Below, piece by piece: positions 25,126 to 33,931 of a DNA stretch of 52,998 nucleotides. How positions within the stretch are numbered: the first letter of the stretch is position 1; each line of letters begins with the position of its first letter. The DNA is from Gemmatimonadales bacterium (lineage in GTDB: Bacteria > Gemmatimonadota > Gemmatimonadetes > Palauibacterales > Palauibacteraceae). The notes under the pieces were generated by a model. It had not been told where the DNA came from and did no database searches. It worked only from the letters and a program-made list of their open reading frames with translations. The DNA lies in NCBI GenBank assembly GCA_009838765.1, contig VXQX01000058.1:1-52998 (forward strand). Reading direction: 5' to 3'. The translations under genes were made by a program, and so were the position numbers.

Positions 25126-25141
25126 CGTTCCCGCGGGAACG
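25126..25141 (-). repeat. Palindromic repeat, copy 2
   Basis: The same 16-bp palindrome begins five bases after the SRPBCC stop codon. On the minus strand it continues GTCGCG, so it shares the GTC extension of the other copies but diverges after it. Confidence 0.9.
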
Positions 25142-25279
25142 CGCAGACGTGGCGCTGCGGGAACCGCCGTCAGTCGAGCACCATCACCGACCCTCGGAGA
25201 CCCGAGGTCGTGCTGTCACGCCCGGCTCCGCAAGCCTACTATGAGCGCAACCGGACCCATCCGCGCGGGAGCTTGCACC

Positions 25280-27730
25280 ATGTCGATCCGTCGCTTCGCC
25301 GCCCCCATCCTTGCACTCGCCACGCTGCTCGTACCGCCATCCGGTCTGGCTGCGCAGGAGGCCTACCGTACACCACCTCCGGACGTCGTCGACATCCTGG
25401 ACGCTTCCCCGTTCCCCGAGGCGGTGATCAGTCCGACCGGTGACCGCATGATCCTCGCACACAGCGAGAGCATGCCCGGGATCGAGGATCTGGCCGCGCC
25501 GATGCTGCGGCTGGCCGGGCGCAGGATCAGTCCGGTCACCAACGGCATGCACGCCAGGCCGCCTTTCGTGCGTTTCTCGGTCGTCGATCTGGACGGCGGC
25601 GGCACGCGCGACGTCACCGGTGCCGAGGACGGCCTGGGACCACCGCTCTGGTCACCCGCCGGCGACGGCTTCGCCTTCACGCGAACGACCTCGGACGGCG
25701 TCGCCCTCTGGCTGGCCGACCCGGCAGCGGGCACCGCGCGAGCCCTTACGAACCCGTCGCTGAACGGCGCCCGCGGCGAACCCTGCGCCTGGATGCCCGA
25801 CAGTCGTTCGCTGCTCTGCCACTTCATTCCCGATGGCCGCGGCGCCCCGCCCACCCCGGCGGCGATTCCCGTCGGCCCCATCACTCAGGAATCCGGCGGC
25901 GAGGCCGCCCCTTCCTGGACCTTCCAGGACCTGCTGGAAGACGCCCACGACGAGGCGCTCTTCGACTACTACCTCACGTCGCAGCCGGCCCTCGTCGACG
26001 CCGCCGCAGGAGCCACGCAACCCATCGGCGCCCCGGCGGTCTACGAATCCCTCGACCCTTCACCCGGCGGTGAGTACTACCTGTCCGTCCGCACGGTGCG
26101 CCCCTACTCGTACCTCGTGCCCGACTCCCGCTTCCCCAGGGAGGTGGAAGTCCTCGGCGGTGACGGCGCGCCCCTGCGCACGCTCGCCACGCTCCCGTTG
26201 GACGAGGGCGGCCCCGAGCACCTGGGCTTTCGCCGCGCCGGTCTCCGCCAGTTCTCCTGGCGCCCGGGCGTGCCCGCCACGCTGGCCTACGTGGAAGCCC
26301 TCGACGGCGGCAACCCCGCGCTCGACGTCCCCCACCGCGACCGGGTGCTGACCCTCGCGGCGCCCTTCGACGGCGAGGGCACCGAACTCGTCCGCACCGA
26401 GCACCGCCTGGGCTCGGGCGCTTTCGGCTTCGGCTACCCGGTCCTGTGGGGCGAGGACGGCGAGACCGCCCTGGTCTACGAATTCGACTGGCCGACACGG
26501 CGGTCCCGCGCCTGGGCCGTGCAGGCGTCCACTCCCGGCGTCGAGCCCACGCTCCTCTGGGACCGCAGCACGGACGACTGGTACGGCAATCCGGGCGACC
26601 CGGTCATGAAGCAGGACGGGGCCGGCAAGCGGGTCGTCCACATGGACGGCACGAGCATCTTTCTGGCGGGTCCGGGAGGATCTCCGGAAGGAGACCGGCC
26701 ATTCCTGGACCGGCTGGATCTGACGGACGACGGGCGGCAGCGACTCTTCCACTCGGGCGCAGACAGCTACGAGACCGTGGTCGGTCTGGCGGACGCACGT
26801 GCCGGCCGGATCGTCATCCGGCGCGAGACGAGCGAGGAGCCGCCGAACTACCACCTCGTCACGACGGCAAACGACGAGCGCACGGCCCTGACTTCCTTCT
26901 CGAACCCCCAGCCCCAGCTCGCGGGGATCACCAAGAGCAAGATCTACTACGAGCGCGACGACGGCATCCCGCTATCGGGTGAGCTGTACCTGCCCGCCGA
27001 CTACGAGCCCGGCCAGCGTCTCCCGGTCCTGGTATGGGCCTACCCGCGCGAGTTCGCCGACGAGGACGGCGCCGGTCAGGTCCGGGGCTCGGCCCACCGC
27101 TTCACGACCATCTCCGGCGCCTCGCACCTCCTGCTGCTCACCCAGGGGTTCGCGGTGCTCAACGACGCCGCGATGCCGATCGTGGGCGGCTTCGCTGCGA
27201 ACGACACCTACGTGGAACAGCTGGTGGCCAACGGCAGGGCCGCGGTGGACAAGCTCGTCGAGATGGGCGTGGCCGACCGCGACCGGGTCGGGATCGCCGG
27301 CCACAGCTACGGAGCCTTCATGACCGCCAACATGCTGGCGCACTCCGACGACTTCACCGCCGGCATCGCGCGCAGCGGAGCCTTCAACCGGAGCCTCACG
27401 CCCTTCGGCTTCCAGTACGAGCGCCGCACCTTCTGGGAGGCGCCGGAGGTCTACTTCCGCATGTCGGCCTTCATGCACGCGGAGAAGATCAACGAACCGC
27501 TCCTCCTGACCCACGGCGTCATCGACAACAACTCCGGGACCTTCCCCGTCCAGTCCGAGCGCATGTACCACGCCGTGAAGGGCCTGGGAGGCACCGTCCG
27601 CCTGGTGATGTTGCCCCACGAAAGCCACGGCTACCGGGCCCGCGAATCGGTCCTGCACACCGTGTGGGAGATGTTCGACTGGATGCGCCGTCACGTGAAG
27701 GAGCGGCAGCCAGGCGCGCTGGTCCCCTGA
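25280..27730 (+). CDS. Exported S9-family prolyl-oligopeptidase-like serine peptidase
   Basis: 816 aa. A Sec signal (FAAPILALATLLVPPSGLAAQ) precedes a seven-blade-type beta-propeller (FPEAVISPTGDRMILAHSES, LWSPAGDGFAFTRTTSDG, FSWRPGVPATLAYV). The C-terminal alpha/beta hydrolase has nucleophile Ser676 in GHSYGAFMTANM, Asp749 in HGVIDNNSGTFP and His783 in PHESHGYRARES. This length and layout match the S9 group related to plant glutamyl endopeptidase. It likely degrades peptides in the periplasm or outside. ATG 25280 is preferred over ATG 25241 because it starts right at the signal peptide. A palindromic repeat lies 37 bases after the stop. Confidence 0.93.
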   Translation: MSIRRFAAPILALATLLVPPSGLAAQEAYRTPPPDVVDILDASPFPEAVISPTGDRMILAHSESMPGIEDLAAPMLRLAGRRISPVTNGMHARPPFVRFSVVDLDGGGTRDVTGAEDGLGPPLWSPAGDGFAFTRTTSDGVALWLADPAAGTARALTNPSLNGARGEPCAWMPDSRSLLCHFIPDGRGAPPTPAAIPVGPITQESGGEAAPSWTFQDLLEDAHDEALFDYYLTSQPALVDAAAGATQPIGAPAVYESLDPSPGGEYYLSVRTVRPYSYLVPDSRFPREVEVLGGDGAPLRTLATLPLDEGGPEHLGFRRAGLRQFSWRPGVPATLAYVEALDGGNPALDVPHRDRVLTLAAPFDGEGTELVRTEHRLGSGAFGFGYPVLWGEDGETALVYEFDWPTRRSRAWAVQASTPGVEPTLLWDRSTDDWYGNPGDPVMKQDGAGKRVVHMDGTSIFLAGPGGSPEGDRPFLDRLDLTDDGRQRLFHSGADSYETVVGLADARAGRIVIRRETSEEPPNYHLVTTANDERTALTSFSNPQPQLAGITKSKIYYERDDGIPLSGELYLPADYEPGQRLPVLVWAYPREFADEDGAGQVRGSAHRFTTISGASHLLLLTQGFAVLNDAAMPIVGGFAANDTYVEQLVANGRAAVDKLVEMGVADRDRVGIAGHSYGAFMTANMLAHSDDFTAGIARSGAFNRSLTPFGFQYERRTFWEAPEVYFRMSAFMHAEKINEPLLLTHGVIDNNSGTFPVQSERMYHAVKGLGGTVRLVMLPHESHGYRARESVLHTVWEMFDWMRRHVKERQPGALVP

Positions 27731-27767
27731 TGAAATGCGCCTCCCGGGATGCCACGCGTTCCCGAGA

Positions 27768-27783
27768 CGTTCCCGCGGGAACG
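27768..27783 (-). repeat. Palindromic repeat, copy 3
   Basis: The same 16-bp palindrome lies between the S9 peptidase and the convergent vapC, 37 bases from the former and 28 from the latter. A half-copy (GCGTTCCCGAG) is just upstream at 27756-27766. Confidence 0.9.
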
Positions 27784-27811
27784 CACGGGAAGGGGGGCTG
27801 AGGGATGCGTT

Positions 27812-28219
27812 CTAGCCTCGCTCCTCTACAGCCACAGCGAGCGGATGGTCGGCGAGACGCCGATCGGTCGTGAGCAGCATCAGGCCCTGCCGCTGCGCCT
27901 GGACCAGGAGCAGTTCGTCAAACGGATCCCTGTGATCGAGGGGCGGCTCAAGCTCCTCCGCGGCATCGAGGATGGTCATGGGCAGGAACGTCACGTCCTG
28001 ATCGTCCAGCAGCGCGAGCACATCCCGCGGTGAGAAGGGACTCTTGCGCTCGCCGGACGCGCGGCGGGCACGGTGCTTGAGCCGCATTTCCCAGATGGAC
28101 ACGGCGCTCACGTGGATGCGGGCGTCGCGGGCAGCGAGAAACCGGCGCTCGGACTCATGGAATCGCCCCGGCGCTTCCATGAAGTCGTAGAGATAGGACG
28201 TATCGAGGAGCACGCGCAT
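27812..28219 (-). CDS. PIN-domain toxin (VapC-like)
   Basis: 135 aa. The PIN nuclease carries its acidic residues in VLLDTSYLYDF, VSAVSIWEMRLKHR, DPFDELLLVQAQ and LLTTDRRL. VapC toxins cut tRNA or rRNA using Mg2+ at this acidic cluster. It starts 10 bases after the Phd-type antitoxin, the typical antitoxin-first order. ATG 28219 is chosen because the D in LLDTS must follow directly; longer starts add unrelated residues. Confidence 0.9.
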   Translation of the reverse strand: MRVLLDTSYLYDFMEAPGRFHESERRFLAARDARIHVSAVSIWEMRLKHRARRASGERKSPFSPRDVLALLDDQDVTFLPMTILDAAEELEPPLDHRDPFDELLLVQAQRQGLMLLTTDRRLADHPLAVAVEERG

Positions 28220-28229
28220 CGTCGGCCGA

Positions 28230-28490
28230 CTACTCGATATCGAGACCCAGCACCCGGCGGCTGAACGCCGGATCGTCGTATTCCGGGGGCCACCGCTCGC
28301 GGTCGCCCTCGATCCCGAGCCGACGGCGGGCTGCCTCCAGCTTCTCGAAATCGATCCCACCGCCGTGGTCACAGCGAACGAGTTCGACCGCCGGGCGACC
28401 GTGTTTCGTAATGATCACGCGCTCGCCGCTGCGGGCGGCGGCGACGAGTTCGGAGAGGCGGGCCTTCGCCTCACGTATTGCGAGTTCCAT
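28230..28490 (-). CDS. Phd/YefM-type antitoxin
   Basis: 86 aa. The N-terminal DNA-binding fold is the standard one: MELAIREAKARLSELVAAA, SGERVIITKHGRPAVELV. The C-terminal tail (DFEKLEAARRRLG...WPPEYDDPAFSRRVLG) would wrap the PIN toxin. It should neutralise the downstream vapC-like toxin and repress the pair. ATG 28490 has GGAG nine bases upstream. Confidence 0.9.
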   Translation of the reverse strand: MELAIREAKARLSELVAAARSGERVIITKHGRPAVELVRCDHGGGIDFEKLEAARRRLGIEGDRERWPPEYDDPAFSRRVLGLDIE

Positions 28491-28523
28491 GGCGGATCGC
28501 TCCCGGCTGCGCTTCACGGACTC

Positions 28524-28553
28524 AGTATGCAGCATCACACTCTCCAATTTCAA
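28524..28553 (-). promoter_or_regulatory. Predicted promoter of the phd-vapC pair
   Basis: TTGAAA (28548-28553) and CATACT (28524-28529) on the minus strand are 18 bases apart, and the -10 lies about 34 bases before the antitoxin ATG. No clear operator palindrome is visible within it. Confidence 0.4.
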
Positions 28554-28603
28554 GACCACATCGTGACCACAACGTCCCGGGACCAAGGTCCTTCGCCTTC
28601 GCT

Positions 28604-29011
28604 TCATTCACGCGCAGCTTCGGCGCGTCGCTCCGCGATGAACTCGTCGACAACGCTGTCGGACTCCTGCCGCCTCCACCTGGCGAAGTCTTGCCACTGG
28701 GCGAGGGCCGTGACTTCAGGTTCGTGGTCAAGCCGGGGTAGCGGCTCCAGCTTGAGGCTCACGCGCATACCGCAGGCGTGGGCGAGGGCCGCCAGGGTTC
28801 GCAACGTCATGTTGCGCGACCCGCCCAGGAGTTGCGTGACGTTGGGCCGGCTCGTACCCAAGGCGTCTGCGACCGCAGCGCGGGTGCGGCCCTGCTTCTC
28901 CATGGTTTCTGCGATTGCTTCCGTCGCCCAGAGGATCAACCGCTCCTCCTCGTACAACCTCCGAGCCTGCGGAGTTGCCGTCTGTCGCCCGACCCAGTTC
29001 TCGTTGCCCAT
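28604..29011 (-). CDS. XRE-family helix-turn-helix regulator, HigA-like
   Basis: 135 aa. The HTH is ETMEKQGRTRAAVADALGTSRPNVTQLLGG with the next helix TLRTLAALAHACGMRVSLKLEPL, a common pattern in antitoxins of the HigA/RelB-linked type. The C-terminus is charged. No toxin frame is adjacent on either side, so this is an orphan regulator or half of a decayed pair. ATG 29011 lies after GGGAGATGAGGAG. The 277-base upstream gap holds an AT-rich pocket at about 29039-29061 (TAACTTATTTGTTAATATAT) that likely contains its -10; I see no gene there. Confidence 0.82.
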   Translation of the reverse strand: MGNENWVGRQTATPQARRLYEEERLILWATEAIAETMEKQGRTRAAVADALGTSRPNVTQLLGGSRNMTLRTLAALAHACGMRVSLKLEPLPRLDHEPEVTALAQWQDFARWRRQESDSVVDEFIAERRAEAARE

Positions 29012-29288
29012 CTCCTCATCTCCCGCTCCGATCGGTGGTAACTTATTTGTTAATATATCCTCAGCGGCGGCGACACTATGTTTGGGTCCGTTGTCGTCAT
29101 GTCTCGCCGCCAAGCGGGAAGGACGTAAGGTTGTGCGACGCCCTCGGCGGTCTGTGTGCTGATCCTTGTGGACCGCCGTTCCGACTTCCGTAGTGTCGCG
29201 GCGGCGATCAACGCGGGATCAAACGGGAAACGCCGCGTCCAGAAGGCGTCACCCGGGCAGCGTCGATCGAATCAGGAAGGGTTCAGCT

Positions 29289-30077
29289 TTGATCACACTT
29301 GAGGGGAAGACCGCCATCGTCACGGGGGCGGCGAAGGGGATCGGCGCCGCGTGCGCGCTCGCGTTCGCCCGTCACGGGGCGGATGTCGTACTGGGGGACG
29401 TGCTGGAGGAGCGCTGCGCGGACACGGCCCGGCGCATCGCGGAGGAGACGGGGCGGGAGACGCTCGCGGTGCGCACCGACATGAGCGAGGAGAGCGACTG
29501 CGCGGCCCTGCTCGACGCCTGCACGGAACGCTTCGGCCGCTGCGACATCCTGCTCAACAACGCGGGGATCATCGCGGCGGGCTCGATTCTGGACGCCGAG
29601 GTCGAGGACTTCGACCGGGTGCTGGGCGTGAACCTGCGCGGGACCTTCCTCGTCTCCCGTCTCGTGGCGCGGGACATGGTCGCGCGCGGGGTGAAGGGGT
29701 CGATCATCCACATGTCCTCGACGAACGCGGTGGTGACGATTCCGAACCAGCTCGCCTACGCGGCCTCCAAGGGCGGGGTCATGCAACTCACGAAGGTGAT
29801 GGCCATCGCGCTCGCGCCGCACGACATCCGGGTCAACGCGATCGGGCCGGGGACGATCGTCACCGACATCCTCGACTCGGTGATCGCCGACGAGGAAGCG
29901 CGGCGCACGATCCTCTCCCGCACGCCGCTGGGACGGTTCGGGGACCCCGCCGAGATCGGGACCGTGGCCGTCTTCCTCGCGAGCGACTACGCCTCGTACC
30001 TCACGGGGGAGACCATCTACCCTGACGGCGGACGGCTGGCGCTGAACTACACGGTTCCGTTGCGGGAAGACGGGTGA
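29289..30077 (+). CDS. Short-chain dehydrogenase/reductase (SDR)
   Basis: 262 aa, a classical SDR: cofactor loop TGAAKGIGAACAL, acidic GDV after strand 2 (favouring NAD), NNAG, catalytic Ser in HMSSTNAVV, and Y157-x-x-x-K161 in YAASKGG. The C-terminal IYPDGG is also typical. The start is TTG 29289, with AGGAAGGG about six bases upstream; there is no ATG near the conserved LEGKTAIVTG. It is seven bases from the hydantoinase-like gene, so the two likely act in one catabolic route, with the SDR oxidising or reducing an intermediate (inference). Confidence 0.9.
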   Translation: MITLEGKTAIVTGAAKGIGAACALAFARHGADVVLGDVLEERCADTARRIAEETGRETLAVRTDMSEESDCAALLDACTERFGRCDILLNNAGIIAAGSILDAEVEDFDRVLGVNLRGTFLVSRLVARDMVARGVKGSIIHMSSTNAVVTIPNQLAYAASKGGVMQLTKVMAIALAPHDIRVNAIGPGTIVTDILDSVIADEEARRTILSRTPLGRFGDPAEIGTVAVFLASDYASYLTGETIYPDGGRLALNYTVPLREDG

Positions 30078-30084
30078 TGGGCGC

Positions 30085-33000
30085 GTGAGCGGCAGGACGA
30101 CAAGCGAGTCGGGCGGCGGATCCACCGGCGACGCCCGGCTAGCCATAGACATCGGCGGGACCTTCACGGATGTCGCGCTGGAGAGCGGCGGGCGCCTCGT
30201 CACAACGAAGGTGCTCACGACCGCCTCGGCGCCCGAACGGGGCGTCCTCGAGGGCGTGCACAAGGTGCTGGGGCTCGCGGACGTCCCACCTTCCGCCGTC
30301 CGGCTCGTCATCCACGGCACGACGCTGGCCACGAACGCGGTCATCGAGCGGCGGGGCGCGCGCACGGCCCTGATCGTCACGTCGGGGCACCGCGACGCGC
30401 TCGAGATGGCGCACGAGAACCGCTTCGAGCAGTACGATATCGGGGTCGACCGCCCTGCCCCGCTCGTCCCCCGCCGTCTCCGGCTCCCGGTGGAGGAGCG
30501 GGTCGACCACCGCGGTCGCGTCCTCGTCCCGCTGGAGGAGGACTCGGTGCGCGCGCTGCTCCCGACGCTGGAGGCGGAGGAGGTGGAGTCGGTCGCGGTC
30601 GGGCTCATTCACGGGTACGCGAACCCGGACCACGAGCGGCGGATCGGGGAGATCCTCGACGCGTGGCGGCCGGGGCTCCCGGTGACGCTCGCCTCGGACG
30701 TGTGCCCGGAGGTGCGGGAGTACGAGCGGCAGTCGACGGCGTGCGCGAACGCCTACGTCCAGCCGCTCATGGCCCGCTACCTGACGGGGCTCGCGGATTC
30801 GCTGCGCGAGTCCGGGCTCGCCTGTCCCTTCCTCCTCATGACTTCGGGCGGGGGCCTCACGACGCTGGAGACTGCGGTCGCCGCGCCCGTCCGCCTCGTC
30901 GAGTCCGGACCCGCCGGGGGCGCGATCCTCGCCAGCCACCTCGCGCGCGAGCTGGAACTGGGGGACGTCCTCTCCTTCGACATGGGCGGGACGACGGCGA
31001 AGCTGTGCGTCATCGACGGCGGGCAGCCGCTCCATTCCCGCACGTTCGAGGTCGCGCGCAGCTACCGCTTCAAGCAGGGGAGCGGACTGCCGGTGCGGAT
31101 TCCCGTCATCGAGATGGTGGAGATCGGAGCCGGGGGCGGGTCGATCGCCGGAGTGGACGACCTGGAGCGGATCCAGGTGGGGCCCGCGAGCGCCGGGTCG
31201 GAGCCGGGGCCGGCGGCGTACGGACGGGGCGGAGACGAACCCACGGTGACCGACGCGGACGTCGTCCTGGGACGGATCGACCCGGAGTTCTTCGCGGGAG
31301 GCTCGATTCCCCTCGACAGAGGGCGGTCCGAAGCCGCGATCACGACTCGCGTAGGCGACGAACTGGGGCTCGACGCGAAGCTCGCCGCGCTCGGCATCAG
31401 CGAGATGGTGGACGAGAACATGTCCAACGCGGCGCGCACGCACGCCGTCGAGTGGGGGAAGGGCGTGGCCGGACGCACGCTCATCGCCTTCGGCGGCTCC
31501 GCCCCGATCCACGCCGCGCGACTCGCCGACAAGCTGGAGGTGGACCGCTTTCTGGTGCCCGCCAACGCGGGAGTGGGGTCGGCGGTGGGCTTCCTCCTCG
31601 CGCCGATCTCCTACGAGGTCGTGCGCAGCCGCTACATGCGCCTGTCCGGATTCGATCCCGCCGTCGTCCGCGCCGTGTTCGATGAGATGAGAGACGAGGC
31701 GGAAGCGGTGGTGTCGCGCGGAGCGCCGGGCGCCGCCATGACCGGGAAGGCGCGCGCCTACATGCGCTACGTCGGCCAGGGCCACGAGATCGGCGTCGAC
31801 CTCCCGGAGGACCTCGAGGACGCGGCGGCCCTGCGCGAAGCGTTCGACCGCGGCTACGAGACGGTGTACGGACGCACGATCCCCGGACTGGACATCGAAG
31901 TCCTGAGCTGGACGCTCGTCGTGTCGGCGCCCGCGACGCGTGCCGCGGACGTTCCCGCGGGAACGTCTGGCGGGGGGCAAGGGGACCAGGCCGCCGCGGA
32001 GAAACCGGAGCCCGAGCGCTGGACCGAACTTGGGGACGGCCCCGGCGGGGAGTCCTCGGCGGCGGCCGTCCACACCCGCGCGGGGCTGGCCGGAGGTGCC
32101 CGTGTCGAGGGTCCGGCGCTGATCGCGGAGGACCAGACGACGACGGTCGTCCCCGAGGGCTGGGAGGCGCGGGTCGCGGCCGGCGGCCACCTCCTCGTCG
32201 AGCGGCGCGCGGCGGAAGCGGCCGACGCCGTGGCGGGCGGCGCTGCGGCGGGCACCGGCGCGCCAACCGGGATCGCCGCCCTCGAAGGGCAGATCATGTG
32301 GAGCCGGCTGCTGTCCGTGGTCGAGGAGCAGGCCCGGACGCTCGTCCGCACCGCGTTCTCGACGCCCGTGCGCGAGGCGGGCGATCTCTCCGCCGGCGTG
32401 TTCGACCTCACCGGACGCATGCTCGCGCAGGCCGTCACGGGCACGCCGGGCCACGTCAACGCCATGGCCGCCTCCGTCGGGTTCTTCCTCCGGGACTTCC
32501 CCGTGGAGACGCTGGGCGAGGACGATGTCCTCATCACGAACGATCCCTGGGAAGGCACGGGACACCTCAACGACTTCACCGTCGTCACGCCGACCTTCCT
32601 GGACGGGCGCCCCGTGGCGCTGTTCGCGGCCACGAGCCACATCGCCGATGTCGGGGGCCGCGGCTTCGGGGCGGACGCGAACCAGGTGTTCGAGGAGGGG
32701 ATCCGCCTTCCCATCGGATACCTGATCCGCGGCGGACGGGTGGACGAGACGCTCATGCGGCTGGTACGGGCGAACGTGCGGGATCCGGACGTCGCCCAGG
32801 GCGACCTTTACTCGCTGGCCGCCTGCAACCGCACGGGGTGCGAGCGCCTGGTCGCAATGATGACGGAGTTCGGGATCGAGTCCCTGGAGCCGCTGGCGGA
32901 GACGATCATCTCCACTTCCCGGCGGGCGATGCGGGAGCGGATCGGGGCCCTCCGCCCGGGCACGTACCGGAACCGGATGAGGATCGACGGCTACGACGAG

Positions 33001-33927
33001 GACCTCGACCTCGTCTGCGCCCTCACGGTCCTGCCCGATGGGACGATCACGATCGACTGGGACGGCACCTCGCCGATGTCGTCGCGCGGCATCAACGTCC
33101 CCGTGACCTATACGCGCGCCTACAGTTCGTTCGGCGTCCGCTGTATCGTCGGCTCCGAGGTCCCGAACAACGCGGGGTCGCTGGCGGCGATCGACGTCTC
33201 CGCCCCGCCCGGCTCGCTGCTCAACGCGCCCCCTCCCGCCGCCGTTTCCGCGCGCCACGCGATCGGACAGATGCTGCCGGACGTCGTCCTCGGCTGCCTC
33301 GAACAGGCGCTGGAACCGGGAGCCGTCCCCGCGGAAGGCGCGTCGTGCCTCTGGAACCCCGTCATCATGGCCGGGCCGGGACTGACCGGCGCCCACCGGT
33401 ACGGCGGCGAGGCGTTCGTCGTGAACCCTTTCCATGCCGGCGGCACGGGCGCCCGCCCGGGGAAGGACGGGCTCTCGGCGACGGCGTTTCCCTCCGGCGT
33501 CCGCAGCACCCCGATCGAGATCACCGAGACGGTTGCGCCGCTCATCTTCTGGCGGAAGGAGTATCTCCCCGACTCGGGCGGCCCCGGCGAGTTCCGGGGC
33601 GGGCTCGGCCAGGTGATGGAGATCTCGCACGCGGACGGCGAGGCGTTCGCCGTCTCCAAGATGTTCGAGCGGGTGCGCAACCCGGCGCGGGGACGCGACG
33701 GGGGCGGGGACGGCGCGGCGGGGCGAGTCCACGTGCCGGGCGTGGGCGAGTTCCGGCCCAAGGGCCGCGAGGTCGTCCCCCCCGGCCGGCGCATCGTGCT
33801 CGAGACGCCGGGGGGCGGCGGCCTGGGCGACCCGGCACGTCGCCCGACCGACCGAGTACGGGAAGACATCCTCGACGGCTATGTCTCTGCCGACCGGGCG
33901 ACCGATTACGGGATGTCTTCACGGTGA
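30085..33927 (+). CDS. Fused hydantoinase A/B (5-oxoprolinase-like) protein
   Basis: 1280 aa from GTG 30085. Residues about 18-715 are the HyuA ATPase half (LAIDIGGTFTDVALE, VIHGTTLATNAVIERRG, SFDMGGTTAKLCV, EIGAGGGSIA). Residues about 733-1270 are HyuB (GIAALEGQIMWSRL, ITNDPWEGTGHLNDF, GGRGFGADANQ, ETPGGGGLGDP). Bacteria usually have hyuA and hyuB as separate genes; one chain of this size resembles eukaryotic 5-oxoprolinase. The reaction would be ATP-dependent opening of 5-oxoproline, a hydantoin or a similar ring. A Gly/Pro/Ala-rich linker near 620-690 carries a copy of the palindromic repeat in frame. The upstream SDR and downstream LRR gene are within 8 and 5 bases. Confidence 0.93.
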   Translation: MSGRTTSESGGGSTGDARLAIDIGGTFTDVALESGGRLVTTKVLTTASAPERGVLEGVHKVLGLADVPPSAVRLVIHGTTLATNAVIERRGARTALIVTSGHRDALEMAHENRFEQYDIGVDRPAPLVPRRLRLPVEERVDHRGRVLVPLEEDSVRALLPTLEAEEVESVAVGLIHGYANPDHERRIGEILDAWRPGLPVTLASDVCPEVREYERQSTACANAYVQPLMARYLTGLADSLRESGLACPFLLMTSGGGLTTLETAVAAPVRLVESGPAGGAILASHLARELELGDVLSFDMGGTTAKLCVIDGGQPLHSRTFEVARSYRFKQGSGLPVRIPVIEMVEIGAGGGSIAGVDDLERIQVGPASAGSEPGPAAYGRGGDEPTVTDADVVLGRIDPEFFAGGSIPLDRGRSEAAITTRVGDELGLDAKLAALGISEMVDENMSNAARTHAVEWGKGVAGRTLIAFGGSAPIHAARLADKLEVDRFLVPANAGVGSAVGFLLAPISYEVVRSRYMRLSGFDPAVVRAVFDEMRDEAEAVVSRGAPGAAMTGKARAYMRYVGQGHEIGVDLPEDLEDAAALREAFDRGYETVYGRTIPGLDIEVLSWTLVVSAPATRAADVPAGTSGGGQGDQAAAEKPEPERWTELGDGPGGESSAAAVHTRAGLAGGARVEGPALIAEDQTTTVVPEGWEARVAAGGHLLVERRAAEAADAVAGGAAAGTGAPTGIAALEGQIMWSRLLSVVEEQARTLVRTAFSTPVREAGDLSAGVFDLTGRMLAQAVTGTPGHVNAMAASVGFFLRDFPVETLGEDDVLITNDPWEGTGHLNDFTVVTPTFLDGRPVALFAATSHIADVGGRGFGADANQVFEEGIRLPIGYLIRGGRVDETLMRLVRANVRDPDVAQGDLYSLAACNRTGCERLVAMMTEFGIESLEPLAETIISTSRRAMRERIGALRPGTYRNRMRIDGYDEDLDLVCALTVLPDGTITIDWDGTSPMSSRGINVPVTYTRAYSSFGVRCIVGSEVPNNAGSLAAIDVSAPPGSLLNAPPPAAVSARHAIGQMLPDVVLGCLEQALEPGAVPAEGASCLWNPVIMAGPGLTGAHRYGGEAFVVNPFHAGGTGARPGKDGLSATAFPSGVRSTPIEITETVAPLIFWRKEYLPDSGGPGEFRGGLGQVMEISHADGEAFAVSKMFERVRNPARGRDGGGDGAAGRVHVPGVGEFRPKGREVVPPGRRIVLETPGGGGLGDPARRPTDRVREDILDGYVSADRATDYGMSSR
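31950..31965 (+). repeat. Palindromic repeat, copy 4, inside a reading frame
   Basis: The same 16-bp palindrome followed by TCTGG, exactly as copy 5. It falls in the variable interdomain linker of the hydantoinase fusion and is read as DVPAGTS, about residues 622-628. No frameshift results. Confidence 0.9.
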
Positions 33928-33931
33928 TCTG

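Noticed and set aside
28604..29288. A hidden toxin partner for the XRE regulator
   Set aside because: I looked at both sides in all frames and saw no RelE/HigB-like sequence; remaining frames are shadows of the SDR or regulator.
30139..33732. A 1197-codon minus-strand frame under the hydantoinase gene
   Set aside because: No domain motif and a composition typical of antisense reading; the plus strand encodes a complete HyuA-HyuB protein.
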